From Pelomonas caseinilytica (GTDB lineage Bacteria; Pseudomonadota; Gammaproteobacteria; Burkholderiales; Burkholderiaceae_C), in the NCBI RefSeq assembly GCF_021353235.1, contig NZ_JAJTWT010000005.1, positions 186,001-250,000 on the forward strand: DNA of 64,000 nucleotides. Direction: 5' to 3'. Below, one piece after another: positions 28,076-36,684 of this stretch. The position numbers were made by a program, and so were the translations under genes. The notes under the pieces were generated by a model. It made no database searches, was not told the origin of the DNA, and saw nothing but the letters and a program-made list of their open reading frames with translations. How positions within the stretch are numbered: the stretch's first letter is position 1; the number at the start of each line of letters is the position of its first letter.

Positions 28076-28960
28076 TCAGAACACTTTCTCGGTCAGCACC
28101 TTGAGCAGGTACTGGCCGTAGCCGTTCTTGGCCAGCGGCATGGCGAGCGTCTCGAGCTGGCCCGCGTCGATCCAGCCGGCGCGGTAGGCGATTTCCTCGG
28201 GGCAGGCGACCTTCAGGCCCTGGCGCTTTTCGAGCGTGGCGATGAACTGGCCGGCTTCCAACAGGCTGTCGTGCGTGCCGGTGTCCAGCCAGGCATAACC
28301 GCGGCCCATGATCTCGACATTGAGCTGACCCTGCTCCAGGTAGCGGGCGTTGACGTCGGTGATCTCCAGCTCGCCGCGGGGGCTGGGCTTGATGCTGGCC
28401 GCGATGTCGCAGACCTGCTCGTCGTAGAAGTACAGGCCCGTCACCGCGTAGTTGCTCTTGGGCGCCTTGGGCTTTTCCTCGATGGACAGGGCGCGCTTGG
28501 CCGCGTCGAAGGCGACGACGCCATAACGTTCGGGATCGTGGACGTGGTAGGCGAAGACGCTGGCGCCGTCGTTGCGTGCGGTCGCATTGCCCAGCAGCCG
28601 CGCGAAGTCGTGGCCGTAGAAGATGTTGTCGCCGAGGACGAGGGCGCTGGGCTTACCGTCGACGAAGTTGCGGCCGAGGATGAAGGCCTGGGCCAGGCCG
28701 TCGGGGCTGGGCTGTACGCAGTAGCTGATGTTCAGGCCCCAGCGCGCGCCGTCGCCCAGCAGCGCCTCGAAGCGGGGCGTGTCCTGCGGCGTGCTGATGA
28801 GCAGGATGTCCCGGATACCCGCCAGCATCAGCGTGCTCAGCGGGTAATAGACCATGGGCTTGTCGTAGACCGGCAGTAGCTGCTTGCTCATCGCGAGCGT
28901 GGCCGGGTGCAGGCGCGTGCCGGAGCCACCGGCGAGGATGATGCCTTTGCGGTTCTTCAT
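28076..28960 (-). CDS. rfbA: Glucose-1-phosphate thymidylyltransferase
   Basis: 294 residues. The ATG at 28960 is preceded by GGGAGG at good distance; a longer frame upstream overlaps rfbD and is not used. Makes dTDP-glucose from glucose-1-phosphate and d[18 protein letters not shown] is the nucleotide-binding loop, [20 protein letters not shown] the RmlA signature and [10 protein letters not shown] near residue 108 the metal/sugar site. First enzyme of the dTDP-rhamnose pathway. Confidence 0.97.
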   Translation of the reverse strand: MKNRKGIILAGGSGTRLHPATLAMSKQLLPVYDKPMVYYPLSTLMLAGIRDILLISTPQDTPRFEALLGDGARWGLNISYCVQPSPDGLAQAFILGRNFVDGKPSALVLGDNIFYGHDFARLLGNATARNDGASVFAYHVHDPERYGVVAFDAAKRALSIEEKPKAPKSNYAVTGLYFYDEQVCDIAASIKPSPRGELEITDVNARYLEQGQLNVEIMGRGYAWLDTGTHDSLLEAGQFIATLEKRQGLKVACPEEIAYRAGWIDAGQLETLAMPLAKNGYGQYLLKVLTEKVF

Positions 28961-28974
28961 GAGGACCTCCCTCT

Positions 28975-29856
28975 TCAGAGGATTTCGTTCAGCATGCGCT
29001 CGACGCCTTGCTGCCAACTCGGCAGTGTCAGACCGAAGCGCTGTTGCAGCTTGGCCGTGGACAGGCGCGAGTTCAACGGGCGCTTGGCCGGCGTCGGATA
29101 GTCGCTGGTCGGGATGGCGAGGATCTGGTCGGGCGCCACCTGGATCGGCCGGCCCCGCTGGCGTGCGAACTCGATGACGAAGCGCGCGTAGTCGTGCCAG
29201 CTCGTCTCGCCGCCGGCCACGGCATGGTAGGTGCCGACGAGGGACGGGTTCACGCGCGCGGCGCGCAGCATGTGGGCCGTCAGGTCGGCCAGCAGCTCGG
29301 CGCCGGTCGGCGCGCCGATCTGGTCGGCGATGACCTTGAGCTGTTCGCGTTCCGCCGCCAGGCGCAGCATGGTCTTGGCAAAGTTGCCGCCGCGCGCGGC
29401 ATAGACCCAACTGGTGCGCAGGATGAGGTGCTGGCAGCCACTGGCGCGGATGGCATCTTCGCCTTCGGCCTTGGTGCTGCCGTAGACGCTCAGCGGCGCG
29501 ATGGCGGCCTCTTCGTTCCGCGGCTGGCTACCGCTGCCATCGAAGACGTAGTCGGTCGAGTAGTGCACGAAGAAGGCGCCGAGGCGCTTGGCCTCGATGG
29601 CCAGCAGGGCGGGCGTGGCGGCGTTGATCTGGCGCGCCAGCGCCGGCTCGCTCTCGGCCTTGTCGACGGCGGTGTGGGCCGCCGCATTGACGATGACCTG
29701 GGGCGCCAGGGCCTGCACGCGTGCCAGCAGCGCGTCGGGCCGGGTGAAGTCACCACCGTCGTCATGGTCCAGGGCGACGACCTCGCCGACGACGGCGAGC
29801 GAACGCTGCAATTCCCAGCCGACCTGGCCGTTCTTGCCGAGCAACAGGATCTTCAT
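28975..29856 (-). CDS. rfbD: dTDP-4-dehydrorhamnose reductase
   Basis: 293 residues. [17 protein letters not shown] is the NADPH-binding loop, [12 protein letters not shown] near residue 57 and STDYVFDG near 99 are family signatures, and YGSTKAEGE holds the catalytic Tyr and Lys. Final step to dTDP-L-rhamnose. Ends 14 bases before the rfbA start; begins 3 bases after rfbB. Confidence 0.96.
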   Translation of the reverse strand: MKILLLGKNGQVGWELQRSLAVVGEVVALDHDDGGDFTRPDALLARVQALAPQVIVNAAAHTAVDKAESEPALARQINAATPALLAIEAKRLGAFFVHYSTDYVFDGSGSQPRNEEAAIAPLSVYGSTKAEGEDAIRASGCQHLILRTSWVYAARGGNFAKTMLRLAAEREQLKVIADQIGAPTGAELLADLTAHMLRAARVNPSLVGTYHAVAGGETSWHDYARFVIEFARQRGRPIQVAPDQILAIPTSDYPTPAKRPLNSRLSTAKLQQRFGLTLPSWQQGVERMLNEIL

Positions 29857-29859
29857 CGC

Positions 29860-30915
29860 TCAGCTGTACTGTTTGTCGAGCCAGTCGCGGTAGGCGCCGC
29901 TCTGCACGCGCGCCACCCACTCGGGATGGTCGAGATACCACTGGACCGTCTTGCGGATGCCGGTCTCGAAAGTCTCGGCCGGGCGCCAGCCAAGCTCCCG
30001 CTCGATCTTGCGGGCGTCGATGGCATAACGGCGATCATGGCCGGGGCGGTCCTTCACGTAGGTGATGAGGCGCGAGTAGGGACCTTCGGCCGAGGGCTTC
30101 AGTTCATCGAGCAGGGCGCAGACGGTCTTGACGATGTCGATGTTGGCCTTCTCGTTCCAGCCGCCGATGTTGTAGGTCTCGCCCAGCTTGCCGCCGGCCA
30201 GCACGGCGCGGATGCCGCTGCAGTGGTCGGTGACGTAGAGCCAGTCGCGGATCTGCTGGCCGTCGCCGTAGACGGGCAGCGGCTTGCCTGCGAGGGCGTT
30301 GACGATCATCAGCGGGATCAGCTTCTCGGGGAAGTGATAGGGCCCGTAGTTGTTCGAGCAGTTGGTGGTCAGCACCGGCAGGCCGTAGGTGTGGTGCCAG
30401 GCCCGCACGAGGTGGTCGCTGGCGGCCTTGCTGGCCGAGTAGGGACTGTTGGGCTCGTAGGCGTTGGTCTCGGCGAAGGGCGGGTCGGTCGGCTTGAGGG
30501 AGCCGTAGACCTCGTCCGTCGAGACGTGATGGAAGCGGAAGGCCGCCTTGGCGTCGCCCTCGAGCGCGCTCCAGTAGGCCCGCGCGGCTTCGAGCAGCGT
30601 GAACGTGCCCTCGACGTTGGTCTTCATGAAGGCGCCGGGGCCGTGGATGGAGCGGTCGACGTGGCTCTCGGCCGCGAAGTGCACGATGGCCCGCGGGCGG
30701 TGCGTGGCCAGCAACTGGTCGACCAGGGCGCGGTCGCAGATGTCGCCCTTGACGAAGACGTGGCGGGCATCGCCTTCGAGCGAGGCGAGGTTCTCCAGGT
30801 TGCCCGCGTAGGTGAGGGCGTCGAGGTTGACGACGGGCTCGTCGGACTGGCGCAGCCAGTCGAGCACGAAGTTGCTGCCGATGAAGCCGGCGCCGCCGGT
30901 GACCAGAATCGTCAT
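29860..30915 (-). CDS. rfbB: dTDP-glucose 4,6-dehydratase
   Basis: 351 residues. [17 protein letters not shown] (NAD loop), [14 protein letters not shown] near residue 80, [12 protein letters not shown] with the active-site Thr, Asp and Glu near 130, and [12 protein letters not shown] with Tyr and Lys. [18 protein letters not shown] is a RmlB hallmark. Second step of dTDP-rhamnose synthesis; three bases separate it from manC upstream. Confidence 0.97.
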   Translation of the reverse strand: MTILVTGGAGFIGSNFVLDWLRQSDEPVVNLDALTYAGNLENLASLEGDARHVFVKGDICDRALVDQLLATHRPRAIVHFAAESHVDRSIHGPGAFMKTNVEGTFTLLEAARAYWSALEGDAKAAFRFHHVSTDEVYGSLKPTDPPFAETNAYEPNSPYSASKAASDHLVRAWHHTYGLPVLTTNCSNNYGPYHFPEKLIPLMIVNALAGKPLPVYGDGQQIRDWLYVTDHCSGIRAVLAGGKLGETYNIGGWNEKANIDIVKTVCALLDELKPSAEGPYSRLITYVKDRPGHDRRYAIDARKIERELGWRPAETFETGIRKTVQWYLDHPEWVARVQSGAYRDWLDKQYS

Positions 30916-30918
30916 GGA

Positions 30919-32370
30919 TCAAGCCCTGCCGTAGGTGTCTTCGAAGCGCACGATGTCGTCCTCGCCGAGGTAGGAGCCCGACTGCACCTCGATGATCTCG
31001 AGCGGCACCTTGCCCGGGTTGGCCAGGCGGTGGGTCTGGCCGAGGGGGATGTAGGTGCTCTGGTTCTCGGTCAGCAGGATGGTCTTGTCGCCGTTGACGA
31101 TCTCGGCGGTGCCGCTGACGACGATCCAGTGCTCGGCGCGGTGATGGTGCATCTGCAGGCTGAGCGACGCGCCCGGCTTGACCATGATGCGCTTGACCTG
31201 GAAGCGCTCGCCCGAGTCGATGCTGTCGTACCAGCCCCAGGGACGGTGGACCTTGCGGTGCAGGGCATGTTCGCCGCGCTGCTCGGCGCCGAGCCGGTTG
31301 ACGATCTGCTTGACCTCCTGGCTGCGGGCCCGGTCGCTCACCAGCACGGCGTCGGCGGTCTCGACGACGACCACGTCCTTCAGGCCGACCACGCCGACGA
31401 GGCGGCTGGTGGCGTGCACCAGCGTGTTCTGGCTGTCGGCGATCAGGGCGTCGCCGACGAAGGCATTGCCGGCCTCGTCCTTGTCCGCCACCTGCCAGAC
31501 GGCTTCCCAGGCGCCGAGGTCGTTCCAGCCGGCGTCCAGGGCCACCATGCGCAGGGGGATGTCGGTGCCGGGGCAGCGCTCCATGACGGCGTAGTCCACG
31601 GACTCGCTGGGCACGGCGGCGAATTCGGCCTTGCCGGGGCGCACGAACTTGGCGTCGGCCTTGCGGGCGGCCCAGGCGGCGCGGGTGGCTTCGGCGATGT
31701 CGGGGCGGAAGCGCTCCAGGGCCTTCATCCAGACGCTGGCGCGTAGCACGAACATGCCGCTGTTCCAGTAGTAGTCGCCTTCGGCGAGGTAGCGCTGAGC
31801 CGTCTCGAGGTCGGGCTTCTCGACGAACTGGGCGACGGCCAGGCCGCTGCCTTCGGACGTCGTGCGGATGTAGCCATAGCCCGTCTCGGGCCGGTCGGGT
31901 GTGATGCCGAGGATGGTGATGGCGCCGTCAGCGGCCAGGCGGATGGCCTGGTGCAGGGCCGCGGTGAAGGCTTCCGGCTTGGTGACGGTCTGGTCGGCCG
32001 GGGTGACGACGAGGACCGGGTCGGTGCCGCCTTCCAGTGCGGCCAGCGCCGCCAGGGTCAGCGCCGGAGCGGTGTTGCGGCCCATGGGCTCGAGCAGGAC
32101 GCTGCTGGGTTCCAGCTTCGTTTCGCGGAGCTGGTCGAGCACGAGGAAGCGATGCTCGTCGTTGCCGACGATGCAGGGGCCTGCCAGGTCGAACTCGGGC
32201 GAGGCGAGGGCGGCCAGCCGGCGGGCGGCCATTTGAAAGAGGCTCTCGTTGCCCGACAGCACCAGGAACTGCTTGGGATAGCCGGCGCGCGACAGCGGCC
32301 ACAGCCGGGTGCCCGACCCACCGGCCATGATGACGGGCAGAACGGAAATCTTGCTGAGCGGGGTGGACAT
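30919..32370 (-). CDS. manC: Mannose-1-phosphate guanylyltransferase / mannose-6-phosphate isomerase (bifunctional)
   Basis: 483 residues from ATG 32370, 11 bases after the galE stop; an upstream in-frame extension would overlap galE. N-terminal nucleotidyltransferase: [22 protein letters not shown], ending with VVVVETADAVLVSDR near residue 340. C-terminal cupin-type isomerase: RPWGWYDSID near 383, QMHHHRAEHWIVVSGTA near 409. Supplies GDP-mannose, the precursor of GDP-fucose made by gmd and fcl on the plus strand. Phosphomannomutase is not in the window. Confidence 0.96.
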   Translation of the reverse strand: MSTPLSKISVLPVIMAGGSGTRLWPLSRAGYPKQFLVLSGNESLFQMAARRLAALASPEFDLAGPCIVGNDEHRFLVLDQLRETKLEPSSVLLEPMGRNTAPALTLAALAALEGGTDPVLVVTPADQTVTKPEAFTAALHQAIRLAADGAITILGITPDRPETGYGYIRTTSEGSGLAVAQFVEKPDLETAQRYLAEGDYYWNSGMFVLRASVWMKALERFRPDIAEATRAAWAARKADAKFVRPGKAEFAAVPSESVDYAVMERCPGTDIPLRMVALDAGWNDLGAWEAVWQVADKDEAGNAFVGDALIADSQNTLVHATSRLVGVVGLKDVVVVETADAVLVSDRARSQEVKQIVNRLGAEQRGEHALHRKVHRPWGWYDSIDSGERFQVKRIMVKPGASLSLQMHHHRAEHWIVVSGTAEIVNGDKTILLTENQSTYIPLGQTHRLANPGKVPLEIIEVQSGSYLGEDDIVRFEDTYGRA

Positions 32371-32381
32371 GGTGATGGGGT

Positions 32382-33395
32382 TCAGTTGAAGCCTTGGGGA
32401 TTGAGGTGTTGCCAGCGCCAGCTGTCCTCGCACATGCGGGCGAGGTCCAGCCTGGCCTCCCAGCCGAGCAGCTCGCGGGCCAGGGTGGGATCGGCCCAGC
32501 AGGCCGCCACGTCGCCGGGACGCCGTGCGACGATCTCGTAAGGCACCTTGCGGCCGCTGGCGGCCTCGTAGGCGCGCACGAGGTCGAGGACGCTGTAGCC
32601 TCGGCCGGTGCCGAGATTGACGGTCAGTGAGCCGGCAGTGTCCAGCAGGCGGCGCAGGGCTGCCACATGCCCCTCCGCGAGGTCGCTGACGTGGATGTAG
32701 TCGCGCACGCCGGTGCCGTCGGGCGTGGGGTAGTCGTTGCCGAAGACAGAAAGCTTCTCGCGCCGGCCGACGGCCACCTGGGCGACGTAGGGCATGAGGT
32801 TGTTGGGCGTGCCGCGCGGGTCTTCGCCGATGCGGCCACTCTCATGGGCGCCGACCGGGTTGAAGTAGCGCAGGCAGGCGGTCTGCCACGCGGATTCGGC
32901 GACGCCCACGTCGCGCAGGATCTGCTCGCCCATCAGCTTGGTGGCGCCGTAAGGATTGGTGGCCGAGGTCGGCGCATCTTCGCGCAGGGGCAGTTTCTCC
33001 GGCGCGCCGTAGACGGTGGCGCTGGAGCTGAAGACCATGCGCAGGCAGCCGTGGCGCCTCATGGCCTCGCAGGTGTTGACCAGGCCGCCCAGGTTGTTGC
33101 GGTAGTAGGCCAGAGGTTGGCTGACCGATTCGCCCACGGCCTTGTAGGCCGCGAAGTGGACGACGGCCGCCGGGCGGTGGGTGCTGAAGATCTCGTCCAT
33201 CGCCGCCGGGTCGCAGACGTCCGCGCGCTCGAACTCGATGGGCGCGGCTGCGAGCTCCTTCAGGCGCTCCAGGACGACCGGCGAGCTGTTGGAGAAGTTG
33301 TCGACGCCGACGACGCGGTATCCGGCCTTTTGCAGGGCGAGCCAGGTGTGGGAGGCGATATAGCCGGCCGCGCCGGTGAGCAGGACGGTGGTCAT
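32382..33395 (-). CDS. galE: UDP-glucose 4-epimerase
   Basis: 337 residues. Interconverts UDP-glucose and UDP-galactose. FAAYKAVGESVSQPLAYYRNN, SSSATVYGAPE, NPYGATKLMGEQ (Tyr, Lys) and LRYFNPVGAHESG are GalE signatures. The NAD loop reads GAAGYIASHT, where the usual third glycine (GxxGxxG) is Ala; this is an uncommon but tolerable change in extended SDR enzymes. The start overlaps the epsL stop. Confidence 0.95.
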   Translation of the reverse strand: MTTVLLTGAAGYIASHTWLALQKAGYRVVGVDNFSNSSPVVLERLKELAAAPIEFERADVCDPAAMDEIFSTHRPAAVVHFAAYKAVGESVSQPLAYYRNNLGGLVNTCEAMRRHGCLRMVFSSSATVYGAPEKLPLREDAPTSATNPYGATKLMGEQILRDVGVAESAWQTACLRYFNPVGAHESGRIGEDPRGTPNNLMPYVAQVAVGRREKLSVFGNDYPTPDGTGVRDYIHVSDLAEGHVAALRRLLDTAGSLTVNLGTGRGYSVLDLVRAYEAASGRKVPYEIVARRPGDVAACWADPTLARELLGWEARLDLARMCEDSWRWQHLNPQGFN

Positions 33396-34636
33396 CAGTA
33401 CAGGATGGCTTGGCCCGTACAGCCGTAGCTGCTGGCGCTGTAGACGTACTGGGGCACGCTGCTGTCGCGGCTGGCGTGGTCATACTGGCAACTGAGGCTG
33501 AAGCCGCGGTAGATGCTCCATCGCAAGCCGAGGGAGTAGTTCGTCGTGGCATCCTGTGCGTCGGCTAGCACGGCGCCGGAGTCGCTGGTGCGGCGGGCCC
33601 GGTTGTCGGAGAAGTTCCCGCTTAAGCTGACTTTCCCAGTCAGCGCGTAGTTGGCGCCCAGCCGCCAGGAGCGATAGACGCGGTTCAGGTCGGCAGAGCG
33701 GACGACACTCTCTTGCCCAGTGTCACGGGAATACTGGAGATTCAGTTGCAGCTTGGCCGTGGGCGTCCAGATCCAGCCAACGGCGCCGGTCGTGCCGCTG
33801 AAGTCTCGGAGAATCTCCAAACCGTTCGTCGTGCGGCTGCGGCTGATGCGCGTATTCAAGTTGCTATGCCCGCCCAGCCGCCAATTCGTCGTGAAGTCCA
33901 GGTCGTTGCGCGTGTAGTCGTTGCGCGTGCTCGTCAGGGCGAAGCCCCCGCCGGGTAGCGGCACGAGTAGGGTGTAGCGCGGGTTGTTGCCCTTGGTGTG
34001 GCGGCCGACCAGTCCCAGTTTGACGTTGCCCGCCGGAGTGGCATACACCCCCAAGGACTCGGTGTTCTGGCGGTAAACCAGCCGGTCGTACTCCTGGGCG
34101 GTGAAATCGCGGTTGCGCCGCGTCCAGCCTGCCTCGACGGTGTAGCGTGTGCCCACGCCAAGCCGGGCAATGGCTTGGTATTCCTCGTCGCGCTCCACGT
34201 TCTTCACGCGGATGGGCTCAATGCCGATGATGCCGACGTTGAAGTCGGCCAGGGAGCGGTCGGACTTGGCACTCAGCACGCCCGACAGGTCGCCTACGGT
34301 CTGCCAGTTCAGCGCGGCTCGCACGCTGTGCGAGCGGTAGTTCAGGTCCTTGTTCGTCGAATAGCGGTTATCTTGCAGCGAGCCGTCCAGCGTTAGATGC
34401 TGTCGCCCCAGGCGCCGGTCGACGCCCGCCAGCAGGCCGGCGCTGATGACCGTGTCGCTGTTGGGCGCGCTGGCCTCGCGGTAGACGTTGGACACGTGCG
34501 AGACGCCTAGCGAGCCGCCAGCATAGAAGGGCGCCGCGTCGTCCGTCTGTGCATGCGCGGCAGCCACCAACCCGGCCATGGCAGCCAGGACCGAGATGCG
34601 CGTCGCGGCGAGCGAGTGGGGGGGCTTAGTAGGCAT
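33395..34636 (-). CDS. epsL: EpsL, XrtB-associated outer-membrane beta-barrel protein
   Basis: 413 residues from the ATG at 34636, which lies 11 bases inside the upstream gene; TTG 34645 would add three residues. Signal peptide to about residue 30 (AAHA/QTDD). The mature part is a series of alternating hydrophobic and polar strands (e.g. YTVEAGWTRRNRDF, LQLNLQYSRDT) typical of a 14-18-strand barrel, ending in the aromatic-type C-terminus AILY. It matches the EpsL protein of XrtB-type EPS loci and is thought to aid export through the outer membrane together with EpsE. Confidence 0.85.
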   Translation of the reverse strand: MPTKPPHSLAATRISVLAAMAGLVAAAHAQTDDAAPFYAGGSLGVSHVSNVYREASAPNSDTVISAGLLAGVDRRLGRQHLTLDGSLQDNRYSTNKDLNYRSHSVRAALNWQTVGDLSGVLSAKSDRSLADFNVGIIGIEPIRVKNVERDEEYQAIARLGVGTRYTVEAGWTRRNRDFTAQEYDRLVYRQNTESLGVYATPAGNVKLGLVGRHTKGNNPRYTLLVPLPGGGFALTSTRNDYTRNDLDFTTNWRLGGHSNLNTRISRSRTTNGLEILRDFSGTTGAVGWIWTPTAKLQLNLQYSRDTGQESVVRSADLNRVYRSWRLGANYALTGKVSLSGNFSDNRARRTSDSGAVLADAQDATTNYSLGLRWSIYRGFSLSCQYDHASRDSSVPQYVYSASSYGCTGQAILY

Positions 34637-36014
34637 GGCGGTCAAAAATCACCAGCCTCACGGTGCGCAGGATGATCTGCAGATCGAGGGCCAGCGACCA
34701 GTTGCGCAGGTATTCCAGATCGTATTCGACGCGCGCCGCCATCTTGTCGATGGTGTCCGTCTCGCCCCGCAGGCCGTTCACCTGGGCCCAGCCGGTGATC
34801 CCCGGCTTGACCTTGTGCCTGACCATGTAGGCCTTGATGAGCTTGCGGTATTCCTCGTTGTGGGCCACCGCGTGAGGGCGCGGGCCGACGATGCTCATGC
34901 GGCCTTGCAGCACATTGATGAACTGCGGCAGCTCGTCCAGCGAGGTGCGCCGGATGAAGGCGCCGAACTTCGTGATGCGTGGATCGTCCTTGGTCGCCTG
35001 TTTCACGACGGGGCCGTTGTCCTGCGTGCGCATCGAGCGGAACTTGTAGACGATGATCTCCTCGCCATCCAGCCCGTTGCGGCGCTGCTTGAAGATGACG
35101 GGGCCGGGCGAGCTGAGCTTCACGCCGAGGGCGAGGATCAGCAGGATGGGCGAGATCAGGACGAGGATGATGCTGGCCAGGACGATGTCGCTGAGCCGCT
35201 TGACGAGCTGGTTGGTGCCCGTGAACGGGGTTTCGCAGATGCCGACGACCGGCACGCCGCTGATGTCCTGCAGCCGTCCCTGGATGATGCTGATGCCGAA
35301 CACGTCGGGCACGAAGAAGAGGGATGCCGTCGTCCCCTGCACCTGCTCCAGCAACTCGACGATGCGCGGCTGTGAGCCCAGTGGCAGGGTGATGTAGACC
35401 TCACGCACACCCTTCTCACGGACGAATTCGCTGAGCTTGGACAACGGGCCGAGCAGTTCGGCGCCGGCGTCCGGATGCAGCCGCTCGCGGCCGCGGTCGT
35501 CGAAATAGCCCAGGCAGACGACGCCCTGCGACTCGCGCAGCGCGCGCGCCAGTTTGTGCCCGAGCGGCCCGGCGCCGACGACCACAGCGGTGCGCCGGGC
35601 GCTCGGGTCGCGCGCCCGCCACTGCTGGATGCGCCGTCCGACCTCGATGGCGGCGATCTGGATCACCGGAGTGATGATGGCCCACCACAGCAGCACCTCG
35701 TCTTCGAAGTAATGCAGGCTGTTGGTGGCATAACCGCACAGCAGCAGGATGCCGAGCAGCATCAACCAGGAGGAGACGACGTCGACGAGGGCGCTGGCGG
35801 GGTGGTCGTTGAAGCGGTTGCGCCCCGGAAAGGTGAGGGCAAAGACGAGCAGGCACAACATCAGTGCGGGCCGCATGACCGGCTCGTCGAAGTGGCCGTT
35901 CACGACCAGGAAGGTCACGACGATGATGCCTGGCTCCAGGAAGGCGGCAATCAGCGACTCGACCGACTGGGGGGCGCTGTAGAACGTCCTCTTGTAGCTG
36001 CGATCCTCGAACAT
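34626..36014 (-). CDS. Undecaprenyl-phosphate sugar phosphotransferase (WcaJ-like priming enzyme)
   Basis: 462 residues from the ATG at 36014; a GTG at 36104 would add 30 residues without family support. Four or five transmembrane segments in the first 120 residues, then a CoA-binding-like Rossmann domain (VVVGAGPLGHKLARAL near 142), a fifth membrane segment (about 280-300) and the catalytic phosphotransferase domain: VIFKQRRNGLDGEEIIVYKFRSM, RRTSLDELPQFINVLQGRMSIVGPRPHA with the DELPQ motif, GITGWAQVNG. Transfers the first sugar phosphate, probably glucose, to undecaprenyl phosphate. First gene of the minus-strand EPS block; a sigma-54-like promoter lies upstream. Confidence 0.93.
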   Translation of the reverse strand: MFEDRSYKRTFYSAPQSVESLIAAFLEPGIIVVTFLVVNGHFDEPVMRPALMLCLLVFALTFPGRNRFNDHPASALVDVVSSWLMLLGILLLCGYATNSLHYFEDEVLLWWAIITPVIQIAAIEVGRRIQQWRARDPSARRTAVVVGAGPLGHKLARALRESQGVVCLGYFDDRGRERLHPDAGAELLGPLSKLSEFVREKGVREVYITLPLGSQPRIVELLEQVQGTTASLFFVPDVFGISIIQGRLQDISGVPVVGICETPFTGTNQLVKRLSDIVLASIILVLISPILLILALGVKLSSPGPVIFKQRRNGLDGEEIIVYKFRSMRTQDNGPVVKQATKDDPRITKFGAFIRRTSLDELPQFINVLQGRMSIVGPRPHAVAHNEEYRKLIKAYMVRHKVKPGITGWAQVNGLRGETDTIDKMAARVEYDLEYLRNWSLALDLQIILRTVRLVIFDRHAY

Positions 36015-36049
36015 CGTGGCAGGGGGGGAGCCCGGGTGGGCGGATGGCT

Positions 36050-36065
36050 TGCAAAAAGCGATCCG
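36050..36065 (-). promoter_or_regulatory. Sigma-54-like promoter upstream of the priming transferase gene
   Basis: Minus strand reads CGGATCGCTTTTTGCA. It has the invariant GG and GC of RpoN promoters at the required 10-base spacing, a complete TTGCA at -12 and CG at the end of the -24 box; TGGCACG is matched at four of seven positions. The predicted start near 36039 leaves about 25 bases before the ATG. Sigma-54 control of EPS loci by PrsK/PrsR-type systems is known, but those genes are not in the window. Confidence 0.45.
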
Positions 36066-36128
36066 GGATTCTCCATCAACAAATTTGACAACCCGACCGT
36101 GCACGTCCCCTGTTCATGGTCCCCTGCC

Positions 36129-36134
36129 TACAAT
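36129..36134 (+). promoter_or_regulatory. -10 element of ubiJ, possible leaderless transcript
   Basis: TACAAT ends seven bases before the ubiJ ATG, so transcription would begin at or next to the start codon. No good -35 box at 16-18 bases. Confidence 0.45.
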
Positions 36135-36141
36135 CTTGAGC

Positions 36142-36684
36142 ATGCCCGCGCCCTGGAATCTCCCGCCCTTGCCCTCACTAACGCCGTTGCTGATGCCGGC
36201 CCTGCAGGACCGCCTCGTGCTGCTGATCAACCATGTGGTGTCCCGGGAGCCCATCGCCGCTCGCCGGCTGCAGCCACACGCCGGCCGCAGCCTCGTTGTC
36301 CACTTGGCCGGGTGGCCGGCGCTGCTGCCGGCTGCGCCGGACTTGATACTCGGCGTTACACCTGCGGGCCTCTTCGAGCGCCTGGAAGCGCCCACGTCCG
36401 CCGGTGGCCTGCGCGTCGAGATCGATGCCTCCAACCCCGCGGGGCTCGCCCTGGGCGTCGTCACAGGGACGCCACCGACCGTGACGGTGCAGGGCGATGC
36501 AGCCTTCGCCGGCGAGGTTCATTGGCTGATGGACAATCTTCGCTGGGACATCGAGGACGACTTGGCCGGCATCGTCGGTCCGCTGGCGGCCCGCCAGCTC
36601 GCGCAGTTCGGCCGCACGCTGCGGCGCAGCCTCTCCGGCATGGCGCAACGCCTCACGCCCACCCCGTCCGGTAGCGGCGCATGA
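36142..36684 (+). CDS. ubiJ: Ubiquinone biosynthesis accessory factor UbiJ (SCP2 domain)
   Basis: 180 residues. A small SCP2-like lipid-binding domain (about 20-110: [27 protein letters not shown]) is followed by a helical tail with [21 protein letters not shown], which is the pattern of UbiJ. It helps organise the soluble ubiquinone-synthesis complex and binds quinone intermediates. Its ATGA overlap with ubiB settles the identity. In most proteobacteria ubiE is immediately upstream; here the EPS locus intervenes. No Shine-Dalgarno is visible, consistent with a leaderless start. Confidence 0.8.
   Translation: MPAPWNLPPLPSLTPLLMPALQDRLVLLINHVVSREPIAARRLQPHAGRSLVVHLAGWPALLPAAPDLILGVTPAGLFERLEAPTSAGGLRVEIDASNPAGLALGVVTGTPPTVTVQGDAAFAGEVHWLMDNLRWDIEDDLAGIVGPLAARQLAQFGRTLRRSLSGMAQRLTPTPSGSGA

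Noticed and set aside
36085..36090. Perfect TTGACA on the plus strand before ubiJ
   Set aside because: No -10 hexamer 16-18 bases downstream; the TACAAT box is 38 bases away.
1630..36141. Mobile-element ends (direct repeats, integrase, tRNA) at the EPS locus edges
   Set aside because: The flanks were compared by eye and no shared repeat, recombinase or tRNA was found.
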